Source: Hymenobacter aquaticus
GTDB taxonomy: Bacteria; Bacteroidota; Bacteroidia; Cytophagales; Hymenobacteraceae
Assembly: GCF_004765605.1 (NCBI RefSeq)
Contig: NZ_SRLC01000003.1
Span: 124,001 to 188,000 of the forward strand
Direction: 5' to 3'
Length of the DNA stretch: 64,000 nt
Below are positions 42,303-51,000 of this stretch, in pieces; the stretch's first letter is position 1, and each line of letters opens with the position of its first letter. Under the pieces are notes generated by a model. The model was not told where the DNA came from and did no database searches. It saw nothing but the letters and a program-made list of their open reading frames with translations. Position numbers and translations under genes: made by a program.

Positions 42303-43109
42303 TTACCGGGGCTGCCAGCTCATGCTCAGCCCCGCCCCGCCCCCGGGCTGCCAGGTAGGTGCCAGGTACAGATTGTCGTTTCGGCTGGGCTTACGCCCCC
42401 AGCGGTTGCGGTGGCTCAGGTAAGCCACGTGAGCCGACAAAATGCCGAAGCCCGCCCCAGCCAGCACGTCCGATTCCCAGTGCTTGTTATTCAGCATCCG
42501 GAGCGCCCCCACGCTGGCCGCCACGGTGTAGGCCCCGATGCCATACCACTGGCTGCGGTGGCGCAGTTCGGCATGCACGATGCTGGCGGCCAGGAAGGCC
42601 TGGGCCGTGTGGCCCGAGGGAAACGAATTCTGGGCCGAGCCGTCGGGGCGCCACACCCGGGTGCTGTACTTCACCGTCGTCACGGCGGCGCACATCAACA
42701 GCTGCGCTTTGGCAATGACGAGCAGGGTGTTCGTGCGGTCATTACGCGAGTCGATGCCCAGCAAGGTAGCGGCCCCCAGCTCCAGGTAGGGCGCGTATTG
42801 CAGGTAATCGTCAATGTGGGTGCGAAAACCGGGTAGGTTTTCCCGCACTTCCGCCCGCATAGCCTCGTTGCTGACGGATGTATGGCTGTGCAGCGCCGCC
42901 ACCCCGCAGCCAATCAGTACCAGGGGCACGGCACTGGCCCTCACCAGATTGCGCTGGTACCAGGCTTTGGAAAGCTGATGCCCTGGCGGCGTTTCGTATT
43001 TGTGCAGGGTATCGGTGAAGGCCGCCAGGGGAGTCTGGGCGCAGCCAATAGAAAACGACTCTACAACTAACAGAATAGCGAAGAGGAGGCGAACAAACAG
43101 AAACTGCAT
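42303..43109 (-). CDS. PAP2 family phosphatase
   Basis: A 268-residue exported or membrane-bound phosphatase with a signal-type N terminus (ending GCAQ). The three PAP2 motifs are seen: KYSTRVWRPDG (KxxxxxxRP), PSGHTAQAF with the catalytic His, and RMLNNKHWESDVLAG, where the second His lies. Likely substrates are lipid phosphates such as undecaprenyl diphosphate or phosphatidylglycerol phosphate, but the sequence does not tell which. A C-terminal strand-rich tail follows. It is monocistronic and shares a terminator with tRNA-Thr. Confidence 0.9.
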   Translation of the reverse strand: MQFLFVRLLFAILLVVESFSIGCAQTPLAAFTDTLHKYETPPGHQLSKAWYQRNLVRASAVPLVLIGCGVAALHSHTSVSNEAMRAEVRENLPGFRTHIDDYLQYAPYLELGAATLLGIDSRNDRTNTLLVIAKAQLLMCAAVTTVKYSTRVWRPDGSAQNSFPSGHTAQAFLAASIVHAELRHRSQWYGIGAYTVAASVGALRMLNNKHWESDVLAGAGFGILSAHVAYLSHRNRWGRKPSRNDNLYLAPTWQPGGGAGLSMSWQPR

Positions 43110-43270
43110 GAAAAGTAGAAGTGCTTCGGAATACGCGGCGGTTTAAGGGAAAGTAATGGGCAATTTCTGTAGAAAACCTGAAGTTGAAAACGCCTCGTAG
43201 CGCTTGGCTCACAATCTTAGCCCAACAGGCTTAATTACTTAGACGAATAAGCCGATTTGGCGGCAAACAA

Positions 43271-43302
43271 AAAAGGCCAGGAGCGGTTGCTCCTGGCCTT
43301 TT
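43271..43302. terminator. Terminator after the Ser-rich gene
   Basis: AAAAGGCCAGGAGC (43271-43284) and GCTCCTGGCCTTTT (43289-43302) form a perfect 14-bp stem with a four-base loop, 20 bases past the stop at 43322. Confidence 0.85.
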
Positions 43303-43321
43303 CTACTGCAAGCTTCCCGTT

Positions 43322-44074
43322 TTAGAGGTTGCCGCTGTAGTCATCATCGCCGAGGCTCGACGAGTTGCTGGTGTTGGCACTGCCGCTGCGGTAGCCCGAG
43401 GTGCTGTCCTTACCCGAGGCCGAGCCGTAGCTGGCGCTGGAGCCGTAGTCGTAACGGTCGGAGCGGCTTTCGGGGGTGCGGCTGCTCGAACCGTAGTTCG
43501 AGGTGTGGTCTTTTTGGCCGGAGGCGTACGATTTGCCGGAGCCGTAATCGGTACCCGACGATTTGGAGCGGTAGCCGCTGCGGCTCTGGCTCTGCGACTT
43601 CGAGGAGCTTCCCCGCATCGACAGCCAGCCGATACCGCCCAGCAGCAGGGCGCCGCCCACTACTTTCTGGGTGGTGCTGAGCTTGTTTACCTGATCCAGG
43701 GCTTTGGTGCCCAAATCTTTCACCGACTGCGGAATTTCTTTGCTGCCATCCAGCCACGACGACAGGCTGGTCCACGACTGGCCGCTGCTCTGCTGCTTGT
43801 CCTGGCCATACTGGTTACCACTTGGGGTGCGGTCCTGGTCTTGGCTATGCGACTGGGCGCCCATGCTGGCGCTGGTGCGGTTCTCAGTCGAGGCCGCCTC
43901 CGAGGTGGCCGTCCGGGAGTTTGCCGAGCCGCTGGAGGTGCTGGTTGAGGCCGAGGTATTCGGAGCGCCCGAGGCACCTTGCGAAGCCGGGGAAGGAGTA
44001 GTTGAAGCCGATTGGGCGGAAGTGCTGGAGTTCTTATTGGAGCCGGCGTTGGGCTGATTTTGCTTGTTTTCCAT
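43322..44074 (-). CDS. Ser-rich low-complexity protein with one hydrophobic helix
   Basis: A 250-residue protein of unusual composition, rich in Ser, Thr, Gly, Gln and Asn, without Cys. The N-terminal half (ASTSTSSGSANSRTATSEAA) is disordered in appearance. A short ordered middle (WTSLSSWLDGSKEIPQSVKD, LDQVNKLSTTQKVVGGALLLG) carries a single hydrophobic segment. The C-terminal half has repeated Tyr-Gly-Ser-Ser patterns (SNYGSSSRTPESRSDRYDYG). No signal peptide is visible. The function is not recognised. It has a strong terminator, so it is expressed alone. Confidence 0.75.
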   Translation of the reverse strand: MENKQNQPNAGSNKNSSTSAQSASTTPSPASQGASGAPNTSASTSTSSGSANSRTATSEAASTENRTSASMGAQSHSQDQDRTPSGNQYGQDKQQSSGQSWTSLSSWLDGSKEIPQSVKDLGTKALDQVNKLSTTQKVVGGALLLGGIGWLSMRGSSSKSQSQSRSGYRSKSSGTDYGSGKSYASGQKDHTSNYGSSSRTPESRSDRYDYGSSASYGSASGKDSTSGYRSGSANTSNSSSLGDDDYSGNL

Positions 44075-44296
44075 GACGAATATGTGGGTTAGTACGGAAA
44101 AAGAAGGGTGCTGGCAGTCAAGCCAGGCGTGTCTCTATTCGTAAACCAAGGCGCGGGGGTTTCATAAAAAACCTCTTTTTATTCCTAATCAGGCGGCAAC
44201 TTTTCCCGCAGGCAGTCAGTACGGTAAGGCTCACAGCCCCACGGCTCAGCTGGCGTTTGGCGCGGCGGCCGGGGCCTTACTTGAGTTGGTTTGATA

Positions 44297-45031
44297 ATGG
44301 AAAAGCGTTTTCAGGATAAAGTATGCTTCGTAACGGGGGCCACTTCCGGCATCGGCCGGGCTGCGGCCCTGCAGCTGGCGCGCGAAGGCGGCAAAGTAGC
44401 CGTGCTGGGGCGCAATGCCGAAGAAGGCCGCGAGGTCGTCAGCCAGATCAAGGCCGAGCAGGGCGAGGCCATCTTTATCCGCACCGACGTGGGCAAGGAC
44501 GCCCAGCTGCGCCGAGCCGTCGAGCGGACCCTGGCCACTTGGCAGCGCATCGACGTGCTGATCAACGACGCGGCCATGATGACCTTCGACCCCATTCTCA
44601 AGCTCGACCCCAAGCAGTGGGATACGCTGATGACGGTGAACGTGCGCGCCTTTTTCCGGCTGTGCCAGCTGTGTCTGCCGCACATGCAGGGCGGCAGCAT
44701 CGTGGTCATCAGCTCGGTGCACGCCCACCAGACCACGCCCAACGTGGTGCCCTACGCGGCCAGCAAAGGCGCCATCGAAGCCTTCGTGCGCGGCCTGAGC
44801 CTGGAAATTCCGCATACCCAGGCCCGCATCAACGCCATTGCCCCCGGCGCCGTCGATACGCCCATGCTCTGGAGCAACCCCAACGTGAAAAGCGGCAAGG
44901 AGAAAATCACCGGCCAGGTCGGGACGCCCGAGGAGCTGGCCTCCGCCATCTGCTTTCTGGCCTCTTCGGAAGCCAACTTCATCAACGGCTCCACCCTAGC
45001 CGTCGACGGCGGCCGCCTGGCAGCGCTTTAA
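44297..45031 (+). CDS. Short-chain dehydrogenase/reductase
   Basis: A 244-residue NAD(P)-dependent oxidoreductase of the classical SDR type. The Rossmann motif TGATSGIGRAAA is near residue 13, followed by NDAAMM (the NAG-type motif), the catalytic Ser in VVISSVHAH, and the YxxxK pair in VPYAASKGAIEAFV. The closing INGSTLAVDGG is standard. The Arg in LGRNAEEG after strand 2 suggests NADP preference. The substrate is unknown. An alternative TTG start lies two codons upstream at 44291. Confidence 0.92.
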   Translation: MEKRFQDKVCFVTGATSGIGRAAALQLAREGGKVAVLGRNAEEGREVVSQIKAEQGEAIFIRTDVGKDAQLRRAVERTLATWQRIDVLINDAAMMTFDPILKLDPKQWDTLMTVNVRAFFRLCQLCLPHMQGGSIVVISSVHAHQTTPNVVPYAASKGAIEAFVRGLSLEIPHTQARINAIAPGAVDTPMLWSNPNVKSGKEKITGQVGTPEELASAICFLASSEANFINGSTLAVDGGRLAAL

Positions 45032-45032
45032 C

Positions 45033-45364
45033 TAATGTGCTAATGTGGTTGAATGTGCTGATGTGCTAATGGGTTTTGAATGTGGGGAATGCGGGGAACG
45101 TGTCATGGCGAGCAACGCGAAGCAATCCGTGCTCTACGAAGGTAGTCACGCCCTTTCCCCACTGAGTCCTTTCCGCGGTCCGTTGTAGCGACGCGAATGT
45201 GTAGCTCTACTTGAAAAAGCCCTTTATCGAACCACCGATAAAGGGCTTTCTGGTAGAAGGCTGTTTGCAATTGGCAGAAGACGGGTTGCTTCAGCCTTTG
45301 GCCTCGCAATGACAATTCCCCACATTTAGCACATTCAAAACACATTAGCACCTGAGCACATTAT
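45033..45364. repeat. GTGCTAAT word arrays flanking TCATTGCGAGG element copy B
   Basis: Word arrays (45033-45090 and 45316-45364, built from TGTGCTAATG, GAATGTGCTG and their inverses) bracket a second copy of the repeat seen at 31811. Copy B spans 45103-45315 (TGTCATGGCGAG at one end, CCTCGCAATGACA at the other) and lies in the opposite orientation to copy A. It is longer by an insertion before the central terminator. No gene is seen in this 332-base gap. Confidence 0.75.
45216..45249. terminator. Terminator hairpin within repeat copy B
   Basis: AAAGCCCTTTATCG (45216-45229) and CGATAAAGGGCTTT (45236-45249) form a 14-bp stem. It is homologous to the hairpin at 31851-31885. Confidence 0.65.
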
Positions 45365-45726
45365 TACCCCGCCTTGGGCGTTGGGTGCCGCGCTTCGGGG
45401 CCGGGCAGGGGCTGGCCGCGGGCATAGAGCACGGCATCCCGCTCCCCGGCCTCGCGGGCAGCCACTTCAAACGGGATGTTGTAGTAGCCGTGCCGGGCCC
45501 AGCCCACGAGGTAGCGCCAGAGAAATCCGAAGTAGCCGTACTGCTCAAACTGCCGCACGTGCTCCATCTCGTGCGCCACCCAATACGGGTCGCTGAGAAA
45601 CTGCTCCCGGGTCGCGCCGCTCAGATGAATGCTGTGGCCCAGCACCATAGCCACACTGCCCGCGTGCAGCTTCAGACGGGCGATGCGCGCCAGCGGCGAA
45701 TTCTCGATTATCCGGGAGGATTTCAT
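45364..45726 (-). CDS. Small metalloprotease-like protein (DUF4157-like HEMEH)
   Basis: A 120-residue protein with WVAHEMEHVRQFEQYG, a zinc-binding HExxH motif in the context seen in DUF4157-type mini-peptidases, near residues 50-65. A Glu in FEVAAREAGERDA is a plausible third ligand. The rest is short and basic, with no signal peptide. Proteolytic activity is not established for this group, and the protein is shorter than standard metallopeptidases. The stop codon touches the word array at 45316-45364. Confidence 0.72.
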   Translation of the reverse strand: MKSSRIIENSPLARIARLKLHAGSVAMVLGHSIHLSGATREQFLSDPYWVAHEMEHVRQFEQYGYFGFLWRYLVGWARHGYYNIPFEVAAREAGERDAVLYARGQPLPGPEARHPTPKAG

Positions 45727-46042
45727 GGAGCGGAAATACAGGGCGGAGTATACGCCGAATATTTCGGGGAAGTTGCAACAAGCTCAACCATTATTTCCAT
45801 ATTAAATTAAACTTTATAAAGAACTTTTGGCTGTTTAGGGGTAAAAACTAGGACGTTTAAAATTTTATGAACTAGCTTTAACAAATGGCCGGAATAGAAA
45901 GCATCTGTTTTTGACCATTCTAACCCTTGATTAGCATCTCTTTTTCGGTGGTTTAAGGACTCCAAACCTCACGAAAAAAACAAAGTGCTTCGGCCTCCCT
46001 GCCCCGCTCGGAACCGGAGATTTTGCCACCCTACGACGGACA
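45727..46042. other. AT-rich non-coding gap
   Basis: A 316-base gap between divergent genes at 45364 and 46043. It is clearly more AT-rich than its surroundings (for example TTAAATTAAACTTTATAAAG near 45803). It probably carries both promoters. No reading frame or repeat was recognised with confidence. Confidence 0.5.
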
Positions 46043-46651
46043 ATGAAAAACAGTATCCTGTATTGCCTCGCCGCTGCCTCGCTGGCCCTGTCTTTTTTCT
46101 TCGAATACGCTCCCGATTCCCCCAACACCGCCGGCCGGACCTATTCCGCCGCCACGGCCTCCCTCCTGCCCGACTTCTCGGGCGACAATGGCGACGACAC
46201 GCATCCCGCCACCACCCGCGACTCGCTCGCCTACGGCTACTACTCCCAGACCCTGGGCCTGAAGCTGGACTACAACGAAGACCAGAACCTGCTCCGTACC
46301 GTCACCGACTGGATCGGCACTCCCTACCGCTACGGCAGCAACTCCAAGAAAGGCACCGACTGCTCGGGTTTCGTGACCCGGGTATTTAAAGAAGTATACG
46401 GCATCACGCTGCAGCGCAGCTCCCGCTCGATGTTCGAGAAGGTGAAGCGCGTGGGCAAAGACGAGATGCAGAGCGGCGACCTGGTATTCTTCCGCCGTGG
46501 CCCCGGTCAGCCCATCTACCACGTGGGTATCTACCTGCAGGATGGCAAGTTTGCCCACTCGGCCACCAACGGCGGCGTGATGATCAGCTCGCTGAACCAG
46601 CCCTATTATCACCGCAACTTTTACGCCGCCGGCCGCGTAGAAACCAACTAA
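46043..46651 (+). CDS. NlpC/P60 family C40 peptidase
   Basis: A 202-residue exported cell-wall hydrolase. An N-terminal hydrophobic helix (ILYCLAAASLALSFFFEY) is followed by a disordered linker. The NlpC/P60 domain starts near residue 85 with TDWIGTPYRYGSNSKKGTDCSGFV, where Cys107 is the nucleophile, and continues with SRSMFEKVKRVGKDEMQSGD. The catalytic His is in HVGIYLQDGKFAH. These enzymes cut the D-Glu to diaminopimelate bond of stem peptides. It has its own terminator at 46677. Confidence 0.93.
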   Translation: MKNSILYCLAAASLALSFFFEYAPDSPNTAGRTYSAATASLLPDFSGDNGDDTHPATTRDSLAYGYYSQTLGLKLDYNEDQNLLRTVTDWIGTPYRYGSNSKKGTDCSGFVTRVFKEVYGITLQRSSRSMFEKVKRVGKDEMQSGDLVFFRRGPGQPIYHVGIYLQDGKFAHSATNGGVMISSLNQPYYHRNFYAAGRVETN

Positions 46652-46676
46652 CCGGCCGCCGACCGTACTATATCCA

Positions 46677-46705
46677 AAAGCCTCGTTCCCCCGAACGGGG
46701 CTTTT
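46677..46705 (+). terminator. Terminator after NlpC/P60 gene
   Basis: AAAGCCTCGTTC and GAACGGGGCTTTT form a 12-bp stem with one G-T pair and a CCCC loop, 25 bases past the stop codon. Confidence 0.7.
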
Positions 46706-46804
46706 GGCGTTTTGGGGCGGTAGTGGCCGGCCGGATAACCATTTCGGACCGATACAGTATAGGGCTAAGAAGGTAGATCCGGCGGCGTTGAAGCCGCCGT
46801 TTTG

Positions 46805-46812
46805 TAGCTTCG
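46805..46812 (+). promoter_or_regulatory. -7 box TAGCTTCG of the YkvA gene
   Basis: TAnnTTyG-type box 26 bases before the ATG at 46839. Confidence 0.45.
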
Positions 46813-46838
46813 CCCCGATTTTACCAACCCTCTCCCCC

Positions 46839-47654
46839 ATGGATAAGAACAACCCCAAAGGCGCAGATATTGCCGGTTCGCCGCTCTTCAAGAAGTTCGT
46901 TGGCAAAGCCGAAGAATACATCAAGAAGCCCACGCGCGTGAAGCAGCTGCTGAACGATGCCTACCAGAAGGCCAGCGAGAAAAACGACGTGGGCACCATG
47001 GCCCACGAAGCCTGGGAAAGCCTGCAGATCCTGTTTCGCCTGATTAAAACCTCGGTTTCCGGCGAGTACACCGGCCTGCCGACCCCCACGATTATTGCCG
47101 CCGTGGCCGTGGTTATCTACTTCCTGAGCCCGATTGACCTGATTCCGGACTTTATTCCGGTGCTGGGCCTGCTCGACGACGTGGCGCTGGTAGCCTGGTT
47201 TACCAGCACCCTGACCGGCGAGATGGACAAGTTCAAGGAGTGGGAACGGACCCGCCCGATTGTGGTGACGGAAGCCACGGACGTGAAGCCCGGCCCCGCC
47301 ACGACCATGCATACTTCGGACGGCACGACGGCCAACTCCGGCCCCAAGCCCGAGCACTCGGTGCAGCAAACCTCCGATGCGGCCCTGATGGATAATCACG
47401 GTCAGGAAAGCTCGGAATCATCGAAGCGGGCCGGCAAAACCGACTTGGGCCAGTCGACCAACAGCCGCTTGTCGGATACCGACTCGGGTATTTCTTCGCC
47501 TGACAGCAGCAATCCTAATCCCAGCCTGACCGGCCCCACGGACCCGGCTCCGAAAACTGACGTGAAGCCCCACGCCGACGACATTGCCAACCGCGGTGAC
47601 GGCAGCCGCAACGGCAACGACGGTGCTTTGGATACCGGCGGCAACGTGCGCTAA
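46839..47654 (+). CDS. YkvA/DUF1232 family membrane protein
   Basis: A 271-residue protein. The DUF1232 core is near residues 65-125: LIKTSVSGEYTGLPTPTIIA, VVIYFLSPIDLIPDFIPVLG and LLDDVALVAWF, which includes the signature SPIDLIPD. It is probably a small inner-membrane protein; the role of the family is unknown. The last 120 residues are an unusual hydrophilic tail rich in Ser, Asp, Thr and Pro (SEHSVQQTSD-like, SDTDSGISSPDSSNPNPSL), which looks disordered. The ATG at 46839 is used; the upstream frame at 46704 overlaps the preceding terminator. Confidence 0.87.
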   Translation: MDKNNPKGADIAGSPLFKKFVGKAEEYIKKPTRVKQLLNDAYQKASEKNDVGTMAHEAWESLQILFRLIKTSVSGEYTGLPTPTIIAAVAVVIYFLSPIDLIPDFIPVLGLLDDVALVAWFTSTLTGEMDKFKEWERTRPIVVTEATDVKPGPATTMHTSDGTTANSGPKPEHSVQQTSDAALMDNHGQESSESSKRAGKTDLGQSTNSRLSDTDSGISSPDSSNPNPSLTGPTDPAPKTDVKPHADDIANRGDGSRNGNDGALDTGGNVR

Positions 47655-47674
47655 GCAAGCCGGCACCCGGCCAT

Positions 47675-47710
47675 AAAAAAGGCTCCCAACCTGCGTTGGG
47701 AGCCTTTTTT
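47675..47710. terminator. Bidirectional terminator between YkvA and ACP genes
   Basis: AAAAAAGGCTCCCAAC (47675-47690), loop CTGC and GTTGGGAGCCTTTTTT (47695-47710): a perfect 16-bp stem between convergent genes. Confidence 0.88.
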
Positions 47711-47730
47711 ATGCTTTACAAACTCTGCTG

Positions 47731-48003
47731 TTACGCCGCCCAGTGGTGGGAAGGCGTGTGCGTAGCTACGTAGGTCACGAAGTCGCCGACGGTGCTCAGG
47801 GGCACTTCGTCGGGAATGGTGATGTGGAAGTTACGCTCGATTTCGAGGATGATATCCACCACGTCGACGGTGTCGAAACCCAGTTCCCGGCTCAGTTCAC
47901 TGCTCACGCGCAAACGAGTTGGTTTAATAGCTTTACGCTTGCTGATGATACGCAGTACCTGCTGCTGAATGGATTTGGGGGCGGAAGTCGTTGAAGAACG
48001 CAT
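47731..48003 (-). CDS. Acyl-carrier-like protein lacking the usual Ser
   Basis: A 90-residue four-helix protein with the ACP pattern VLRIISKRKAIKPTRL, then ELSRELGFDTVDVVDIILEIERNFHITIPDE. The phosphopantetheine attachment site usually reads GxDS(L/V); here position 45 is Thr (GFDTVDVV), coded ACC. Otherwise helix II, the acidic recognition face and the IPDE motif are present. It may be a non-modified ACP-like protein or may be modified on Thr, which is not typical. It lies 45 bases downstream of the RND permease gene on the same strand. Confidence 0.78.
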   Translation of the reverse strand: MRSSTTSAPKSIQQQVLRIISKRKAIKPTRLRVSSELSRELGFDTVDVVDIILEIERNFHITIPDEVPLSTVGDFVTYVATHTPSHHWAA

Positions 48004-48048
48004 AATAAACGACGTTGAACCAAAAAGATAAGGGGGCCGAAAGAGGAA

Positions 48049-51000
48049 TTACGCTTCGGCCAACACCTCTCTCCGGACTGGAGATTCGGTTTCAGTCGAA
48101 TCGGTTGCATGCCCATCGGTAGAGCGGCCGTATATTTTCGCCTTCAGCGTTTCGCTGAGCAAATACATCACCGGCACTACCAGCAGGGTGATACCCGTGG
48201 CAAACACCAAGCCGAAAATGATGGTCCAGGCCAGCGGCCCCCAGAAAGTAACGGACTCACCACCGATGAAGAAGTGGGCGTTGCCGGAGGCAAACAGCTC
48301 GTAGAAGTCGATGTTCAGACCAATGGCCAGCGGAATCAGGCCCAGCGTGGCGGCCGTAGCCGTCAGGATTACCGGGTTGAGGCGGGTGCGGCCGGCCAGC
48401 ACAATGGCTTCGCGCAGCGGCATGCCCTGGCTGCGCAGGATGTCGGTGAACTCGACCAGCAGAATCCCGTTTTTCACCACGATACCGGCCAGGGCAATGA
48501 TACCCACGCCCGTCATCACGATGCTGATGTTCATGCCCGTAATGGCCAGGCCCCAGAACACGCCCGCAATGGAGAACAGGACCTCCGAGAGGATGATAAT
48601 CGGCTTGCTGAACGAGTTGAACTGCACGACCAGAATCAGGAAGATCAGGGCCAGAGCGCCCAGACCGGCCAGCGGCAGGAAGTCGGTGGTTTCCTTCTGG
48701 TCTTCCTCGGCGCCGCCCATCTTGATGTTGTAGCCGGCCGGCGTGGGGAACGAAACCAGCGCCTGCTTCACCTGCGCGGCCACGTCGGGACCGGTGAAGC
48801 CGTTGAGCACGTTCGACGAGATGGTAATGACGCGCTTGGTGTCCTTGCGCTTGATACCGCCGTAGGTCGAGCCGTAGGTCACGTCGGCAATGGCCGAAAT
48901 GGGCACCTGGCGCACGGCTCCGGTGGCGTCGCGGAACGTCAGCGGAGCATTTACCACGGCGTCTACGTCTTCGCGGTAGGGCTTGGCGTAGCGCACCTGA
49001 ATCGGGTACTCGTCGTCGGGGGTCTTGAATTTGCTAGCTTCTGAGCCGTAGATGGCCGTGCGCACTTCTAGGCCAATCTGGCCGGTGCTGATACCCTCGC
49101 GGTTGGCGCGGGTCCGGTCGATATTGACGGCAATTTCGGGGTTGCGGTCTTCCAGGTTGGAGCGCAGATCTTCGATGCCGGCAATTTGCAGCGAATCGAC
49201 GTAGCGCTCCACTTTCTTCGAAATCTTGGCCAGCGTGGGGTAGTCGTCGCCGCTTACCTCGATGGCAATGGGCTTCTGCTGGGGCGGGCCGCTGGCCTCC
49301 TGGTCGACCGATACCTCGGCGCCGGGAATGCCTTTCACCTCTTCCCGGATTTTATCCATGTAGGTGCTGGTGGCCGGGCCGGTCCGGTCGCTGAGCTCCT
49401 TGAAGGCCACGCCCACCTTGCCCATGTGCGACTGTGACACGCCCGAAGCCGTAGCCTCCGAAGGGTCGCCGGCGCCGATGGCCACGTTGGTAATCACCGA
49501 TTCCACGTCGGGGTTGTTGCGCCCGATTACGCCGTAGATGCGCTTTTCCAGCACCCGCGTTATCGAGTCGGTCACCTCTACCCGGGTACCGACGGGCATG
49601 CGCAGGTAGGTGTAGATGAATTTGGGGTCGCCTTTGGGGAAGAAATCCACTTTGGGGCCGCGGATACCGATGGCCACGAACGAGCCGACGAAGAGCACCA
49701 GCACGCCAATCATTACCAGGGCCGGGTGGCTGATCGACCAGCGCACCAGGTTGGCGTAGCCGTTCTGGAAGCGGGGCAGAGCGCGGGTCTGGAACCAGGC
49801 AATCATCTTCACGAGCACGAATTTGTCGAGCAGGATAAAGCCCGCCAGCGCCAGCAGCAGATTGCCCAGGAAGTGGCCCAGCAAGCCAATCGTTTCGCCA
49901 TCGGCACCAACTTCGGGCGTTTTGCCCAGAGCCATTACGTTGAACAGCACGCCCAGCACTACCAATGCCGCGATGGTGATGATAAAGCCCCGGCTCACTT
50001 TGGCTTTGCCGTGCAGGTCTTCTTCAAAGTGCTCCTCGCGCTGCATGAAGCTCACGGCAAACACCGGGTTCATGATGAAGGCCACCACCAGCGACGACAT
50101 CAGCGTGATAATCAGCGTGACGGGCAGGTAGTACATAAACGACCCCACGATGCCGGGCCAGAACAGCAGCGGCACGAAGGGCGCCACCGTGGTCAGGGTA
50201 CCGGCCAGTACCGGCACGAATACCTCGCCGGCGGCGAATTTGGCCGCTTTGGGTGTGCTCAGGTTGGGGTGCTCGTGCAGCAGGCGGTGGGTGTTTTCGA
50301 TAACCACAATGGCGTCGTCCACTACAATACCCAGCGCCAGCAAAAAGGCGAAGAGCACAATCATGTTCAGCGAGAAGTCGAAGCCCGGGATAATCAAAAA
50401 GGCCAGGAACATCGACAGCGGCACCGACAAGCCCACGAACATAGCGTTGGTGGTGCCCATGAAGAAGAGCAGGATGAACGTCACCAGCAGGAAGCCGATG
50501 ATGATGGTGTTGATCAAATCGTGCAGCGTGACGCGGGTGTCGTTGGAGGTGTCGCCGGTGATGGTGACTTTGAGCTCCTTGGGCAGCGTCTTCTCGGTTT
50601 CCTTGACCAGCGCCTTGATTTTGTCGGAGGCGTCAATCAGGTTTTCACCCTGGCGCTTCACTACGTTCAGGGTAATGGCGGGCTTGCCGTCGAGGCGGGC
50701 GTAGGATTCGCGGTCCTTGAAGCCGTCTTCCACGGTGGCAATGTCGCCGAGGCGCACGGCCGCGCCGTTCAGGTTTTTCACCTGGATATCGGCAATGTCG
50801 GCGGCGCGGGCGTACTGCCCGGCCACGCGCACGGCGCGCTTCTGCTGGCCCACGTCGATGGAGCCGCCCGAAATGGTCAGGTTTTCGCCGCCGATGGCCC
50901 GGCTGATGTCGGAGAAGCCCAGGCGCGAGGCCCGCAGCTTGTTCAGGTCCACGTCCACGTTCACCTGCTGGTCGAGGGCACCGATGATGTCGACCCGGGT

